From Scalesia atractyloides (Eukaryota; Streptophyta; Magnoliopsida; Asterales; Asteraceae), in contig CAMTDV010000009.1 of assembly GCA_947069175.1 (NCBI GenBank), positions 9,185,663 through 9,249,662 of the forward strand: DNA of 64,000 bases, written 5' to 3'. Of this stretch, positions 1 to 10,760 are shown in pieces. The position numbers and the translations under genes are program-made. The stretch's first letter is position 1. The number at the start of each line of letters is the position of its first letter. Below the pieces are notes generated by a model, which worked only from the letters and a program-made list of their open reading frames with translations, did not search any database and was not told where the DNA came from.

Positions 1-2534
1 CAACGAATGTGGTTACGTGACCGTAATAATGTAGGAATTAATCCTCAAAAGGATACCTACTGATTGTCACGTTTACTTTGTCAATTGTCGGGTCAAATGA
101 AAAGTCAAACTAAAAGTCAACGGGCAGATTATAAACAAATGCATAGCAAGCAATGTGAATGTTCTAAAATCCGTTTTGACACTCCAATTACTTAATAAAT
201 ATTGTTAGAACATTCTTGACATGCTAGGCCCGACAAGACCAAGTTTTGAGTCGGTTTGCAACCGAAAGTCGTGGTATTTGACTCACGTTTTGACTTTCGA
301 TTCTGACCCGATTTAGAGACTTATGAAACTAAAATTTGATACAATGTGACCATGATTAGTACATAAAGCCCTCTGAGTTATTAGAAGCATGGTCACATTG
401 AACATTGAGTATTTATGCAAGTTCCATACTTTATGCCAAAATTTGCAAATTAGTCCCTAGAATCCGAAAATGAGATTTTAACACCAAATGAGCTTAAGTA
501 TGAGTTAGGAACTGATGTAATAAGTTATTAAACTTGTCTAGAGGTCAACTTTCTGAATTATACATAAAGCATGGACATTTGACGGAAATTGCGCAAATTG
601 CGACTAAACCGCCTTTTTGCACAAAGATTGTTCTAAAACATGCCTTTGACATAAAAACCGCATACCTACTGATATGTATTTATAATAGGAACTATTTGGG
701 ATATAAGTACTGATTTAGAACTGGGTTTATGTATACTTTCGGGTATTAAGCTTCTAAATGACGAAAATGCCCTTTCAGTTTTTAAAATGAGATTTAAAGC
801 GTTTAATGGACCAAATGTTTTGCACACTGATATGTTATGATAAATAACATATATTTGTCATGTCAAAACAGGTTCCAACCTCAGTTTTACATAAATGCCG
901 ATTAAACCGTCATCTAGCGTCTTAAACGCCGTTTCGGCGCATAGTGTGGTTTAAAACCATATTATTGACCCGAGGTCTACTGATTTCTAGACATATTTTG
1001 TATATGATTTCAGTAGGGACATGATTCAAACTCAGAATCCCAAATGGGTTGCAAGACTATGTGCGAAATGACCAAAATGCCCTTTTGGGGGCATAGTTTG
1101 GTCTTAAACTTAAACCACACCTAGACTTGATATCTTACTGATATAGCATTTAAAACAAAACATTTTTACAGAAAGTATAAGGTCTTAGCATCAGTTTCCT
1201 CATAAGCTTGTTTATTAAACCACAAATGACCAAATTACCCTTTTAAGGCATAGTTTGGTTTTAAAACGATAACGGGACATTATTTTGTCAACCTACTGAT
1301 TTTATAACATTTTTTAAATATATTGGCATATGGAACTTGTATAGGACTCACCCGGTTACCCGGTTTCGCTTGTATGCGTGCGGTTCGGCCTACGTAACTA
1401 GTTTACGTAATTTAACCGAAACGGGCTTAACCTTATCATTTTACTTCAAAATCCAGAATGTAACATGTTTACCCATATTAAACAAGTCTTCGTACTTGTC
1501 GGGTTTTAAACTACATTCTATTCCGGTCATCGCTCAATCTAGCGTTTAGCACCGTTATTATCTTTAAGCTACCCGGTTCGAGTCTACAAAGTAGATAGGA
1601 CCCGTTGGCATTCTAATTGGTTATAAACACCATCATTTCCAGACTAAGAGCCTCCCGGTAGATTCCATCTAAGCTTACTTTCGAATATTCGGCTGAGTTA
1701 ATTATCTTAATTGAAGAACTACTCAGGTAAATACTTTTAACTTATTTTCCCTATACGGGCTTGGGATACGGTATAATAATACCGCTTCGTCGGGTATGGG
1801 ATCATGTTATCGGATTGTGATTTACTAAATCTTCATAACCGTTTTATTCTGTATTGTTTGATAACTTAAACATTGGGGGTTAACACGACCATGTCTGGGA
1901 TATCCTTGGCTCATTTAAGTTACTAATGGCCACAACCTTAAGCGCGGGGTGTAGGCATACACCTGACAGACGCTAATGCTAATAAAATGATTAAATCCCA
2001 CTGGTGGATAATTTAAAGTGACGTGCCGGTTAATCAGGTTATTCGGTTTCTGCACCGGACCCCATATGTATTGACAAACATGTAAAAATGTAAACAATGT
2101 CATTTTGAACTATCCCAAGTTATTTATAAAATGTGCCAAGTGCACCCAAAATCATTTTTAATAAATGCTTACAAAATGAGTCGGTTATTAGTATTTACCA
2201 GTAAAAACTGACGTATTTTCAAAAGACCAAGTTACAAGCGGCAACACGCAATAGATCGGGAGCTGTGCTATAGTGACAATAGAGGATTTGCAAGTCTCTA
2301 GGTTGCTTAAAGTCTGTTGAACAACTACTTTGTATATATTTATTTCGATCCGCATGTGGATCTTTTCATTTCAAGCCTTGTAATTTATTTTGAACTTTGG
2401 ACACTCGGTTTGTAATAGTAATTTAAATCCAAGACTTGCGCTGTGCTGTGTTTGTTTGGTTATGACGTTATCAACTACGTCACGATATTCCCAACCGGGC
2501 CCACCGGGTTATACGTGGAAATAGGGGTGTGACA
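1..2534 (+). mobile_element. 3' part of a long LTR (gypsy-type), entering from the left edge
   Basis: The stretch ends in ggggtgtgaca, the same end as the LTRs of the element at 7112-15506. No primer binding site follows, so it is a 3' LTR or a solo LTR whose start lies outside the window. It contains three or four diverged copies of a motif reading roughly aatgaccaaaatgccctttt...ggcatagtttggt (about 760-800, 930-960, 1065-1110 and 1225-1265), which look like old internal duplications. No coding region is supported. Superfamily is inferred from style only. Confidence 0.55.
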
Positions 2535-4182
2535 GATACATTTCATCACGCGTCGCCGGCACCACGCGTTTATCTCACCACGCGTTGTGGATGGTGACCG
2601 GTGGTCGTGTTCAACACTGATCAACGCGTTTTCATTTCCATAACGTGCGGTGCCCCGGGTGCTCTTAATGTAGATTAATAGAATGTGTTTATGTGAAGTT
2701 GTGGCTTTTCAATATATTTAAAGGTACACGTTGCTAATCATGTTATCGTTGAGAATGAAATGAAAAGTGCAGGTATGATAACATTGGGTCCAAGTGAGTT
2801 GATGCTAGGAACTAGCGGATGAGTTTGGAAGGATATGAATAAGATATCTTGCGTCGTTAGAATGCAATAAGGTCATTTAGCTATATGTTTATAATATAAG
2901 TATAACGTCACAATTTATTAATGTGTCGGTTGTTTATGGTGACCGCAGGTTACACGGATCATTACCTTTATCACGAAGGACAAGGGGGTAGAGATCGAGT
3001 TATAGAACATGGATCGTACGAAAAGGGGTCACTTAGTTGTATTCTCATGTTATATTTGGTACATTAATTAAAGATAAATGATGTAATTCTTTTAAAGGAA
3101 CCATTTTACATGGTTTTCAAGTATGTTAGAATATTTAAAAAGAAAGAAATTTAAGGTCCGTATTTTCCGCTGCGACTTTTGGTTAAAACGTATTAGGGTA
3201 TAACATAAGAGTCTGTGCTGCGGAAACGTTACCTTAAAACAAGCATCCTTGTGCCATCATCTCGTCCAAATTAATACCCAACATGGCTGGCAAGCTCTAG
3301 CTCCACATAGACACGCTTGCCTGAATACCTATGGGGCCATGCAGGATATATGTCGGTCGATGATAGATATTGGGTGTGTCCCAAATCCACAGCAAGCAAG
3401 CATCACCCTTATAGGTAGATTCCACCTGCTTGAACTAGCAATTACGGGTTGACTGTGCTTGGTATATTTGGTCTGTTTTATATTTGGACATTCTACAATG
3501 TATTCATGTCCTTATTCGTCTTTTGCTCTTTAGGAAACAAAACTGTTACAGCTGAATAAACAATTGAGACCAGATGTGAGCAACGAAACCAAATATCTGA
3601 ACAATAAATTGTCTGTATATTTGTTAACCTATTTAACTAAACTAAACCGACACTAAAACCAACCGTTGTAGTTTATATGTTTGATAAATAATATGTCATA
3701 TGTCCATAAAGTGTTTTTGATATTCTCCATTATTAACTAAAAGGAATGCTAATAATTATATAATAAAAGTATAGTTAGATTTATTAACTGAAATTAGCTT
3801 GAATCATCCACCTATAAAGTACAAAGCAGACAATTAACCGATGGTTAACCGAATTAAGCGAACCATGTTTTCCAATAACCGTATTAACTAAACCAAACAA
3901 TTATGATAATTTAAAAACTAAAACATCGGTTATAGACATGTTTTAAACTCATAATCGAACTGAATCAAATCATGCTTAGTGCTCACCCCTTGTTGGGACT
4001 AAAAATATGAATTCTGAAATTTATTTAGAACAAAAATGTAACACGAGCTTATCACATGAGTTATATGTGTAATTAACTTTATAATTTATAAAATAATAAT
4101 AATTTAATATTATACCTTTTTACTTCAACATAATGTTGGTATCTCATTATGTTGTTCTATAAATAGGAGTTAAGTTCCGGTG
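2535..4182. other. Intergenic stretch, no gene seen
   Basis: AT-rich DNA with only short open frames and no recognisable domain. 2540-2600 repeats the word acgcg several times. The segment ending near 3990 (...gtgctcacccctt) resembles the end of an hAT-type MITE, but I could not define a partner terminus. Confidence 0.4.
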
Positions 4183-4850
4183 AAAATAAAATTAACGTAC
4201 CAAACGTACAAATTGAAGGAAAAGTAAAAAAAACGCGTGGCATTTTCGTAAATATATGGTCGTAGGTAATTATCAAAATTACTCTACAGGATCATTTGTA
4301 GAGTAATTTTGGTCTTGTAGAGTAATTTTGTAAAATGTTCATGTAGAGTAATTTTGATCTTGTAGATTAATTTTGTAAAATATTTTTGTAGAGTAATTTT
4401 GATAAAAAAAAAAACCTAACCCCTTCCCCCCCCAAAAAAAACCTAACCCCCCCCCCCCCCCCCCCCCTAAAAAACCCTAAAAATCAACCCCCCCCCAAAC
4501 CAAAAGGCTAAAAACTAAACCGTAAAGCTATACCCCATAACTAAATGCTAACAAAATTACTTTACAATATCAAATATATGATCAGTTTACAAAATTACGC
4601 TACAAGATCAAAATTACTCTACAAAAGATCAAAATTACTCTACATGATCATTTGTAGAGTAATTTGATAATTACCCTACAAGAACAAAATTAATCTAAAG
4701 AACATTTTACAAAATTACTCTACAAAATATCAAATTACTCTACAGGATCATTTGTAGAGTAATTTGATAGTTGCTGATAATTACCAAAATGCACCGCGTG
4801 TTTTTCTCTTTTCCTTCAGTTTGTACGTTTAGTACATTAAGTTTATTTTT
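4183..4850. mobile_element. Foldback MITE with C-rich loop
   Basis: The left arm (aaaataaaattaacgtacca..., from 4183) is matched in reverse complement by the right arm ending near 4850. The arms share the word acgtacaaa(t/c)tgaaggaaaag. Inside both arms the motif gtagagtaattttg and its complement recur at least ten times (4270-4400 and 4560-4760). The loop (4410-4500) is A/C-rich with a run of 21 C at 4447-4467. No open frame. Ends are approximate and no target duplication was settled, so the superfamily is unassigned. Confidence 0.65.
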
Positions 4851-4883
4851 ATTTGATCTTTACACCTATAAATATATAATAAT

Positions 4884-5294
4884 AGAGTAAACTGTCATTT
4901 TGGTCCCTGAGGTTTGGGCAGTTTTGACACTTTAATCCAAATCTAAACTTTTTGCATCTGGGTCCCTGTGGTTTTAGTTTTATTGCCATTTTGGTCCAAA
5001 AGTGATTTTTTTCTTCTAAAATCCTGCTATTTTGTCCTTTTCATCAGGGGCAAAATGATCATTTTAAACAAAGTTTGAGGTTTATTTATATATATAATAT
5101 ATATTAATGCTTAAAATGACCATTTTGCCCCTGAGGAAAAGGACAAAATAGAAGGATTTTAGAAGGCAAATATCACTTTTGGACCAAAATAGCAATAAAA
5201 CTGAAACCACAGGGTCCCAGATGCAAAAAGTTTAAGATTTGGACTAAAGTGCAAAAATGCCCAAACCTCAGTGACCAAAATGACAGTTTACTCT
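4884..5294. mobile_element. Foldback MITE (agagtaaactgtcatttt type)
   Basis: Long terminal inverted repeats: the left end reads agagtaaactgtcattttgg and the right end is its near-perfect complement. Pairing extends over about 190 bp on each side, leaving a short AT loop around 5080-5110. The flanks carry ataataat at 4876-4883 and 5295-5302, consistent with an 8-bp target duplication, although the sequence is low complexity. Its general style matches the element at 52975-53339. Confidence 0.75.
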
Positions 5295-5302
5295 ATAATA
5301 AT

Positions 5303-6218
5303 ATATAATTGTCATATATTAAAAGAAATAGTATACTTAATATGGGTTGGATAAAATGCAAAGTCTTTTAAAAATAAGAAGTCGTAAGAAGGGTATCAAA
5401 CGGACTCCGATTGACTTCATTCAAGCGGCACTGAAATCGTCTCATTGAACTCTACAATGTGAGATTTTTAAGTTTTTGTTTTTAGATGTTTAGCTTGTAG
5501 ATTTTAGACTTTTTGTTTACATCATTGTATCTTTTTTATATTTGTGTAATTGTGCCTTTTTTTGTGACTCATTGTGTCTTTTTTCTTCGACATTGTGTTA
5601 TATTTTTCGGCATTGTGTTATATTTTGTTTGACATTATGTTATATTTTGCGATATATTGTTTCTTTGTATATTTTTATTTTTTAAAAACCTTTATTATAG
5701 AATAACTTTACGCTACCTAGTAAGCTCGTAACAATCTAGTATTCTAGTCACGATAGAAAGTTGGGTCATGACACTCCACGTGGTAGGGCGTGGGTATTTG
5801 TGGTAGAAATGCACCTATTGAGTGACCGAAAATTGTCACCATCCAAAAAATACAGAAATTTAGAATATTATTCTCAATTATAAAAAAAAATTGTTTTCAA
5901 ATATATATATATATAAAGCTTATGATAATAAAATATATAAATCTTTATTACGGGGACGTTGTCATTTTATAATTACACTTCTTGTATTTTTATGCGTATA
6001 GCACCATTGCCATTATCATTATCATCACACAACCACCCAAGACTGTTGTCATTTTTATCATTTTGCCCATTGTTGTCGTCGGTATCATCACCATCGTCAC
6101 AACCATCACCCTTATCAAATACCGTCATTTTAGCTTTTCTTTAATAATTTCAAATTTTAATTGCTTTGAAAACGTATCCTTATAGGAGTTTTTTTCCCAA
6201 AGGAAATATTAATATTAA
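5303..6218. other. Intergenic stretch with a short tandem repeat
   Basis: No gene is supported. Around 5555-5660 the phrase cattgtgttatatttt recurs three or four times with a period near 24 bp. 5880-5945 is AT-rich, and 6000-6110 is an imperfect atcatcacc-rich tract that produces short spurious reading frames. Confidence 0.4.
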
Positions 6219-6737
6219 GACTAAATTGTAGAAATCAACCTTTATATTATATCCAAACTGCACTTCGTACTTTTCACTATGAAATCCGCAAAATCCAACC
6301 TTTATGTTCATGTTTTGCTACAAGTATAACCTTTAACACGAACGACGTTTGTTTTCTTGGTTAAGTTACCTCTCATACTTTACATATAAGGGTATTATGT
6401 TCTTTTCTCAAGCCTTTTTATTTAATATATTTTTTCTAACCAAAGTCAACATCTCTCTGTCTTCCTTAATTCACAACCTAACTCACACACAAGTCAACCC
6501 CTCCCTCCCTCCCTCTCGTCTCTCTCTCTCTCCGTAAGTTACAGCCTCACACACACATTAACCACCGGTCACCACCACAAGTATTACAATAACACTCAAC
6601 CATCACCACCACAAGTATTACAATAACACTCAACTAGACAAGAAACTAACAAGTGCAAACCTTGGTCCCATCATCCATAAACATAACCACGTAAATCATC
6701 ATCATCATCACCATAAAAATCCCATTCGAACAAATTG

Positions 6738-6842
6738 ATGGGAAACGGTGGAAGGTACGAGATCTACTCAAACAGAGTTACAATGACGATAATTATTCTA
6801 CCGGAAGGGAGCCGCCGGTGGTGGCTTTTTTTATCCGACATA
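6738..6842 (+). pseudogene. Short open frame inside the Mutator-like element, possible captured fragment
   Basis: A frame of about 34 codons starts with MGNGGRYEI and contains an LPEGSRRWW run before a stop. Downstream, the phrase tagaacgaagat(t/c)gggaat occurs twice (about 6843-6865 and 6931-6955), showing a local duplication. I do not recognise the family. The frame is short and could be chance. It is listed because it lies in the interior of a non-autonomous Mutator-like element, where captured host exons are common. Confidence 0.25.
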
Positions 6843-7300
6843 TAGAACGAAGATTGGGAATATTCGGCGAAATCGAATGGTGAACAAGGGTGAAAAAATC
6901 GGTTTAAAACGGAAAGGAATATTCCAGCGTATAGAACGAAGATCGGGAATGTTCGTGTCCGTCGTAGCTTCCGTATCGGCAAGGGCAGCTTGCGGAGGTG
7001 ATAAGGGTTCAATGGTGGTGGATAATGTAAGCTGGTGTTCCAACTGTAGACTTTGGTTGAGAATGAAGAACTGACGACTTTGTAGAATAAACAACTATTA
7101 AATTAAAATATTGTAACATCCGTCAAAAACCGGGTTAACCAAACCCGCTTCGTTTATTAACCGAACATCCAGTTAAAAATTTCGTTGCGTATTTAATGCT
7201 CAAATTAATTTTAAACGATACATAATTAATAAGTATATTAGAATATAAAATTTATAATTGAAAATTTATTAAAAATAATGAAATAAAAATATTATACTGA

Positions 7301-7376
7301 TGCCGGGTTTCGAACCCGGGTCAGCCGGGAACTCAAAGACTTAACACACCAACATTCCACCACTCCGCCACTTGTG
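7301..7376 (-). other. tRNA-like module, class II (Leu/Ser) style, antisense in LTR
   Basis: Read on the minus strand, the segment has an A-box-like word tggcggagtggt and a B-box gggttcgaaacc. The last arm folds as ccggg-ttcgaaa-cccgg, a canonical T-arm with a 5-bp stem and 7-nt loop. The spacing between boxes is long, as in tRNAs with a variable arm. No convincing anticodon arm was identified, so it is tRNA-derived rather than a working tRNA. It lies in the part of the LTR missing from the 3' copy. Confidence 0.6.
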
Positions 7377-8365
7377 TTACTTGTTGATTTATTGAAACAA
7401 TTAATACATATAATAAATCTGGAAGTCAAATTCAGTCACTCAGCGCGCCCAAATCCGCAGATGCCGGAAAATACGCGAGATTTCGACGTTTTCTTTTGAC
7501 TCCGGAATCATGCAAGTACAAGGGATGATACACATCGGTTATAACCGAAAAACTCAACCAATTTCATTCATGAACCATAATTCCTGTTCGAAACCGAAAA
7601 TATAATTCAATCCGAGTTATACTTTATTCATCAGTTGAGCTCACGAGTTTATCCAACTTACACGTTCCATTTTGCTCAGAAAAACCTCGCCGCAACTCGC
7701 CGGAATCCTCTGCAAGTTAACCGGAAATTATCGCCGGAAAACCGAATTCATTCCATCCCTTCTGCTTACTCTAAAATAAGATCTTTAGATCTCATACCGA
7801 CATCACCCACACTCACCTTAAACCCCCTGAAGAATCTCTGTCGCAAGAAATACATCGCCGGAATTCTCTGCAAGTCGCCGGAAAACCGAGACTTTCATCA
7901 ACACGAATACCTCGACTTTTTCTGTTTCAATCCATTGTTAGACCATTACTAACATAAAACCATCGCCCAGAATCAATCCCAGACGACGTTGCCGAATATT
8001 CTGTTTTCGCCGGAAAACTTCTGGAATTTCCAGAATCTCGCTGTGAATCGGTATGATCATCAAAACCTCCTGATAATCGTTACTCAGTAATTCAATTTCA
8101 CATCTAATCAATCAAAGTTGTTAATTGATCCGAACAGACGGAATACACAAAACAGAGCCGGCGATCCTTGCCGGAGTTCTGAAAAAGACAACCTGTTCCG
8201 GTACATCCTCTCCCCAAACTTTCTCTGTCCATTGCATTTCAATCGCTGATATTGTCCGTTAATCGAATTAACCATGAAACAATTGATTTATCATTGTCTG
8301 TGTTCTTGAGCGAAGAAGACGAAGTCGTGTATGTTATAAGTCTAATTAAAATCAGTATTATGAAC

Positions 8366-8440
8366 GGGTTAGACACACAGTCCAGCGGTGGACTGTGTGC
8401 AAACAAACACACATACGTCCGAGTTCGATCCTTGACACAA
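8366..8440 (+). other. tRNA-like hairpin module 1 in 5' LTR
   Basis: After gggttagaca, a perfect 10-bp stem (cacacagtcc / ggactgtgtg, 8374-8399) closes a 6-nt loop, agcggt. About 20 nt later comes a B-box-like word gagttcgatcc (8421-8431). The equivalent hairpin in the 3' LTR is at 13956-13981. The second arm is weakly paired here, unlike module 2. Confidence 0.6.
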
Positions 8441-8533
8441 TCACATTCTCTGTAATAAAAATGTTCCTTTTTAAACTGAACCGGATCCACACGCAGTAAG
8501 ATGTTAAGTATAATAAAAACCGGAATATTTACC

Positions 8534-8612
8534 AAGTTAGACACACAGTCCAGCGGTGGACTGTGTGCCAAACTAAACCACAGGTCCCGGGTTCGAGACC
8601 TGTGGAGATCAC
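8534..8612 (+). other. tRNA-like hairpin module 2 in 5' LTR
   Basis: The first hairpin repeats the 10-bp stem of module 1 (8542-8567). The second hairpin is a perfect 9-bp stem (ccacaggtc / gacctgtgg, 8578-8605) whose loop contains the B-box-like gggttcga. The two hairpins resemble an elongated D-arm and T-arm with no anticodon arm between. The copy in the 3' LTR starts at 14125. Confidence 0.65.
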
Positions 8613-8702
8613 CGATTCGATAAAATTAAATCCTTTTTAAAATAAATGATTTTCGGATTAACTTAAATAGTGTATAAATATAATTAAAAACAGAAATATT
8701 TC

Positions 8703-8782
8703 GGGTTAGACACGTAGCTCAGTTGGTAGAGCTGCGTGCACGCGTACGAGAGGTCACCGGTTCGAACCTCACTCAGTGCAAC
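8703..8782 (+). other. tRNA-like hairpin module 3 in 5' LTR
   Basis: The first hairpin is cacgtagctc / gagctgcgtg with loop agttggta (8711-8738), and it carries a textbook A-box, tagctcagttgg. The B-box ccggttcgaacc lies at 8757-8768, inside a gaggt / acctc stem (8750-8770). Compared with modules 1 and 2, three stem base pairs have changed on both sides so that pairing is kept, and a fourth is now a G-T wobble. The copy in the 3' LTR starts at 14294. Confidence 0.7.
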
Positions 8783-9918
8783 TATATAACTGACCGAACC
8801 GGTCAACGGTCAACAGTCATGGTCAACGGTCAAAGTCAAAAAGTCAACATTTTTTTATTATTTTTATTTATTTATTTAATTTAAAAATCAATTAAAAATA
8901 CTTAAAAATGACGTTTTTAAAGTTAGAAAATAGCCTTGAACTCACAAAAATATATCCAAAAATCCTATTAAAATTGTTAATAAAATCCACTTATTTACCG
9001 TACCTTTTCGTTATTAATTAGGTTAGTTATTCCTCGTCGATCAATCCTCTAAACTCGTGCGCATTCAACATCATCAACCGAATGCACCCAGTGTGAGTGA
9101 ATCTCTACAAATTCCCCGTTTTAATCACGTTTTTGGGGTGTATCATGTGTCATATTATTTATCACATTTAAACTATTGTGCATCCATCATATCCATGAAC
9201 AAATGTGTATTCAACATGTATCAACTGTTTGTGTGGTTATTGTTTAGATTAAATTTATCATTTTCAGTACATACATTATCATAGGCCGCCGCTCCCCATT
9301 ACATTATGAGCGTTGAGCTGTTCCCCATTACATTATGAGCGTGAACTAGGCGTTGCCAACACACGATCGGCTCCGTTTGATTGAGCTTTGATCGCACAGA
9401 CATTTATCATAGGCCGTCCGTTCCCCATTACATTATGAGCGTGAACGTGACGTTGCCATCATATACAGTTTCATTCATGTTATGTATTCATGCAAGTTGG
9501 TTTGTTATTGTTATTGTTATTGTATGTTATTGTTTGTTATTGTTATTGTTATTGTATGATTATTCACGTTTGCTCATATATGATTATTGCAAATTTTTTC
9601 CATATTAAATACAACAAGAAATAAATAATAAATGTTTTCTAACAAGGTTCACTCGCCAACTTTTGTTGATCCAAAAACCATTTTTACACATGATACAGGT
9701 GGACAGGATGAAGCAAGGAACACATAGGAAAGTGCCTTAGAAGAAAAATAATGAAGCCTAGAAATGTATAGACATGTTGAACTTGTATGATATGATTGTA
9801 TGATCTCCTTTAAATTGTAATAATAAATATGAAACATTATAATAAATGTCATGAGCTTTGATGAAAACCCAATCATGCCCCGATCACTTTTTCCGCTGCG
9901 GGTCGGGGTGTGACAGAT

Positions 9919-9930
9919 TGGTATCAGAGC
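9919..9930 (+). promoter_or_regulatory. Primer binding site (initiator tRNA-Met)
   Basis: tggtatcagagc lies 3 nt after the 5' LTR end. It is complementary to the 3' end of plant initiator methionine tRNA, the usual primer for minus-strand DNA synthesis. Confidence 0.9.
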
Positions 9931-10760
9931 TTTTGACTATAGGGATATAGGATAGGTTATTAGACCCTTAGAGCCTATACTATAGTTGATTAGATTTTAA
10001 TTGTTTATGTGGTTATATGCAAACTCATGATGTTTATTTCTTTCATATTTATTACATACACAAATGCATGCAAACACTTCCAATACTACATTTTGTGATA
10101 CATAGTGAATTATACTTACAGTCAAACATACATAATTACATACACATTCATTATACATATTTCAATGCTCACGTATTCAAATCATCTTCATACTTCCGTT
10201 ATTCAAGATTTTGTCGCATTTTTCATTTTTCAAATCTCATCAAAGTGAGTTCGGCGACGGGCATGTAGTAACTGTAAGGGTACAAGTACCGGTAGTCGGA
10301 ACGTCCTATCTAGGTTGACATTAGTATAAATCCAATATAACGGACCAGTTTGCCTACCTGGGGACTAACAATGAGAGTACGAAGGACCTATTAGGCCAAA
10401 GCATGCCACACCAAATGTCGTTCGAACTAACCCCACTTTGAGGTGTCACCCTGTCCACACTTGGATACATTCCGAATATCATACGTTACATACATATTTC
10501 TCGATTTTCTCCGGGTTTTAGTGTACGTAACCAGGCTAACACATGCGAACCATATGAAAAACCCGGTAATCATGGGGGCCCACATGATTACGAAGGTGAA
10601 GTATGGCGGCATGCAAGGCCCAATTACGAGCAAAGCCCAAGACATCCTATGGATGTAGTAGATTTATTATTCTATATTTATTTTATGAATGTTAATTCCT
10701 AAATACGACACATGATCCCAAAACCATCCAACTCATACTCTTGATATGTATTCCTTGTAG

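Larger units (their letters stand above)
7112..9915 (+). repeat. 5' LTR of the gag-only element
   Basis: 2804 bp, starting tgtaacatcc and ending ggtgtgaca immediately before the primer binding site. It contains one antisense tRNA-like module (7301-7376), three sense tRNA-like modules spaced 168-169 bp apart (hairpins from 8374, 8542 and 8711), three copies of ccccattacattatgagcgt (near 9295, 9323 and 9425), and a ttattg microsatellite (9505-9557). Confidence 0.85.

Noticed and set aside
4160..4860. CRISPR-like array (repeated gtagagtaatttt words)
   Set aside because: The repeats are in inverted arms of a foldback element in a plant-type genome, with no uniform spacer length and no cas genes.
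7635..7952. 105-codon frame repeated at 13197-13523
   Set aside because: Both copies are inside the LTRs of the gag-only element. The second changes its C-terminus because of an 18-bp duplication, showing no constraint on the frame.
8252..8571. Open frames across the tRNA-like modules (both strands), repeated at 13834-14154
   Set aside because: These are shadows of the LTR repeat; frame ends differ between the two LTRs because of a 1-bp indel.
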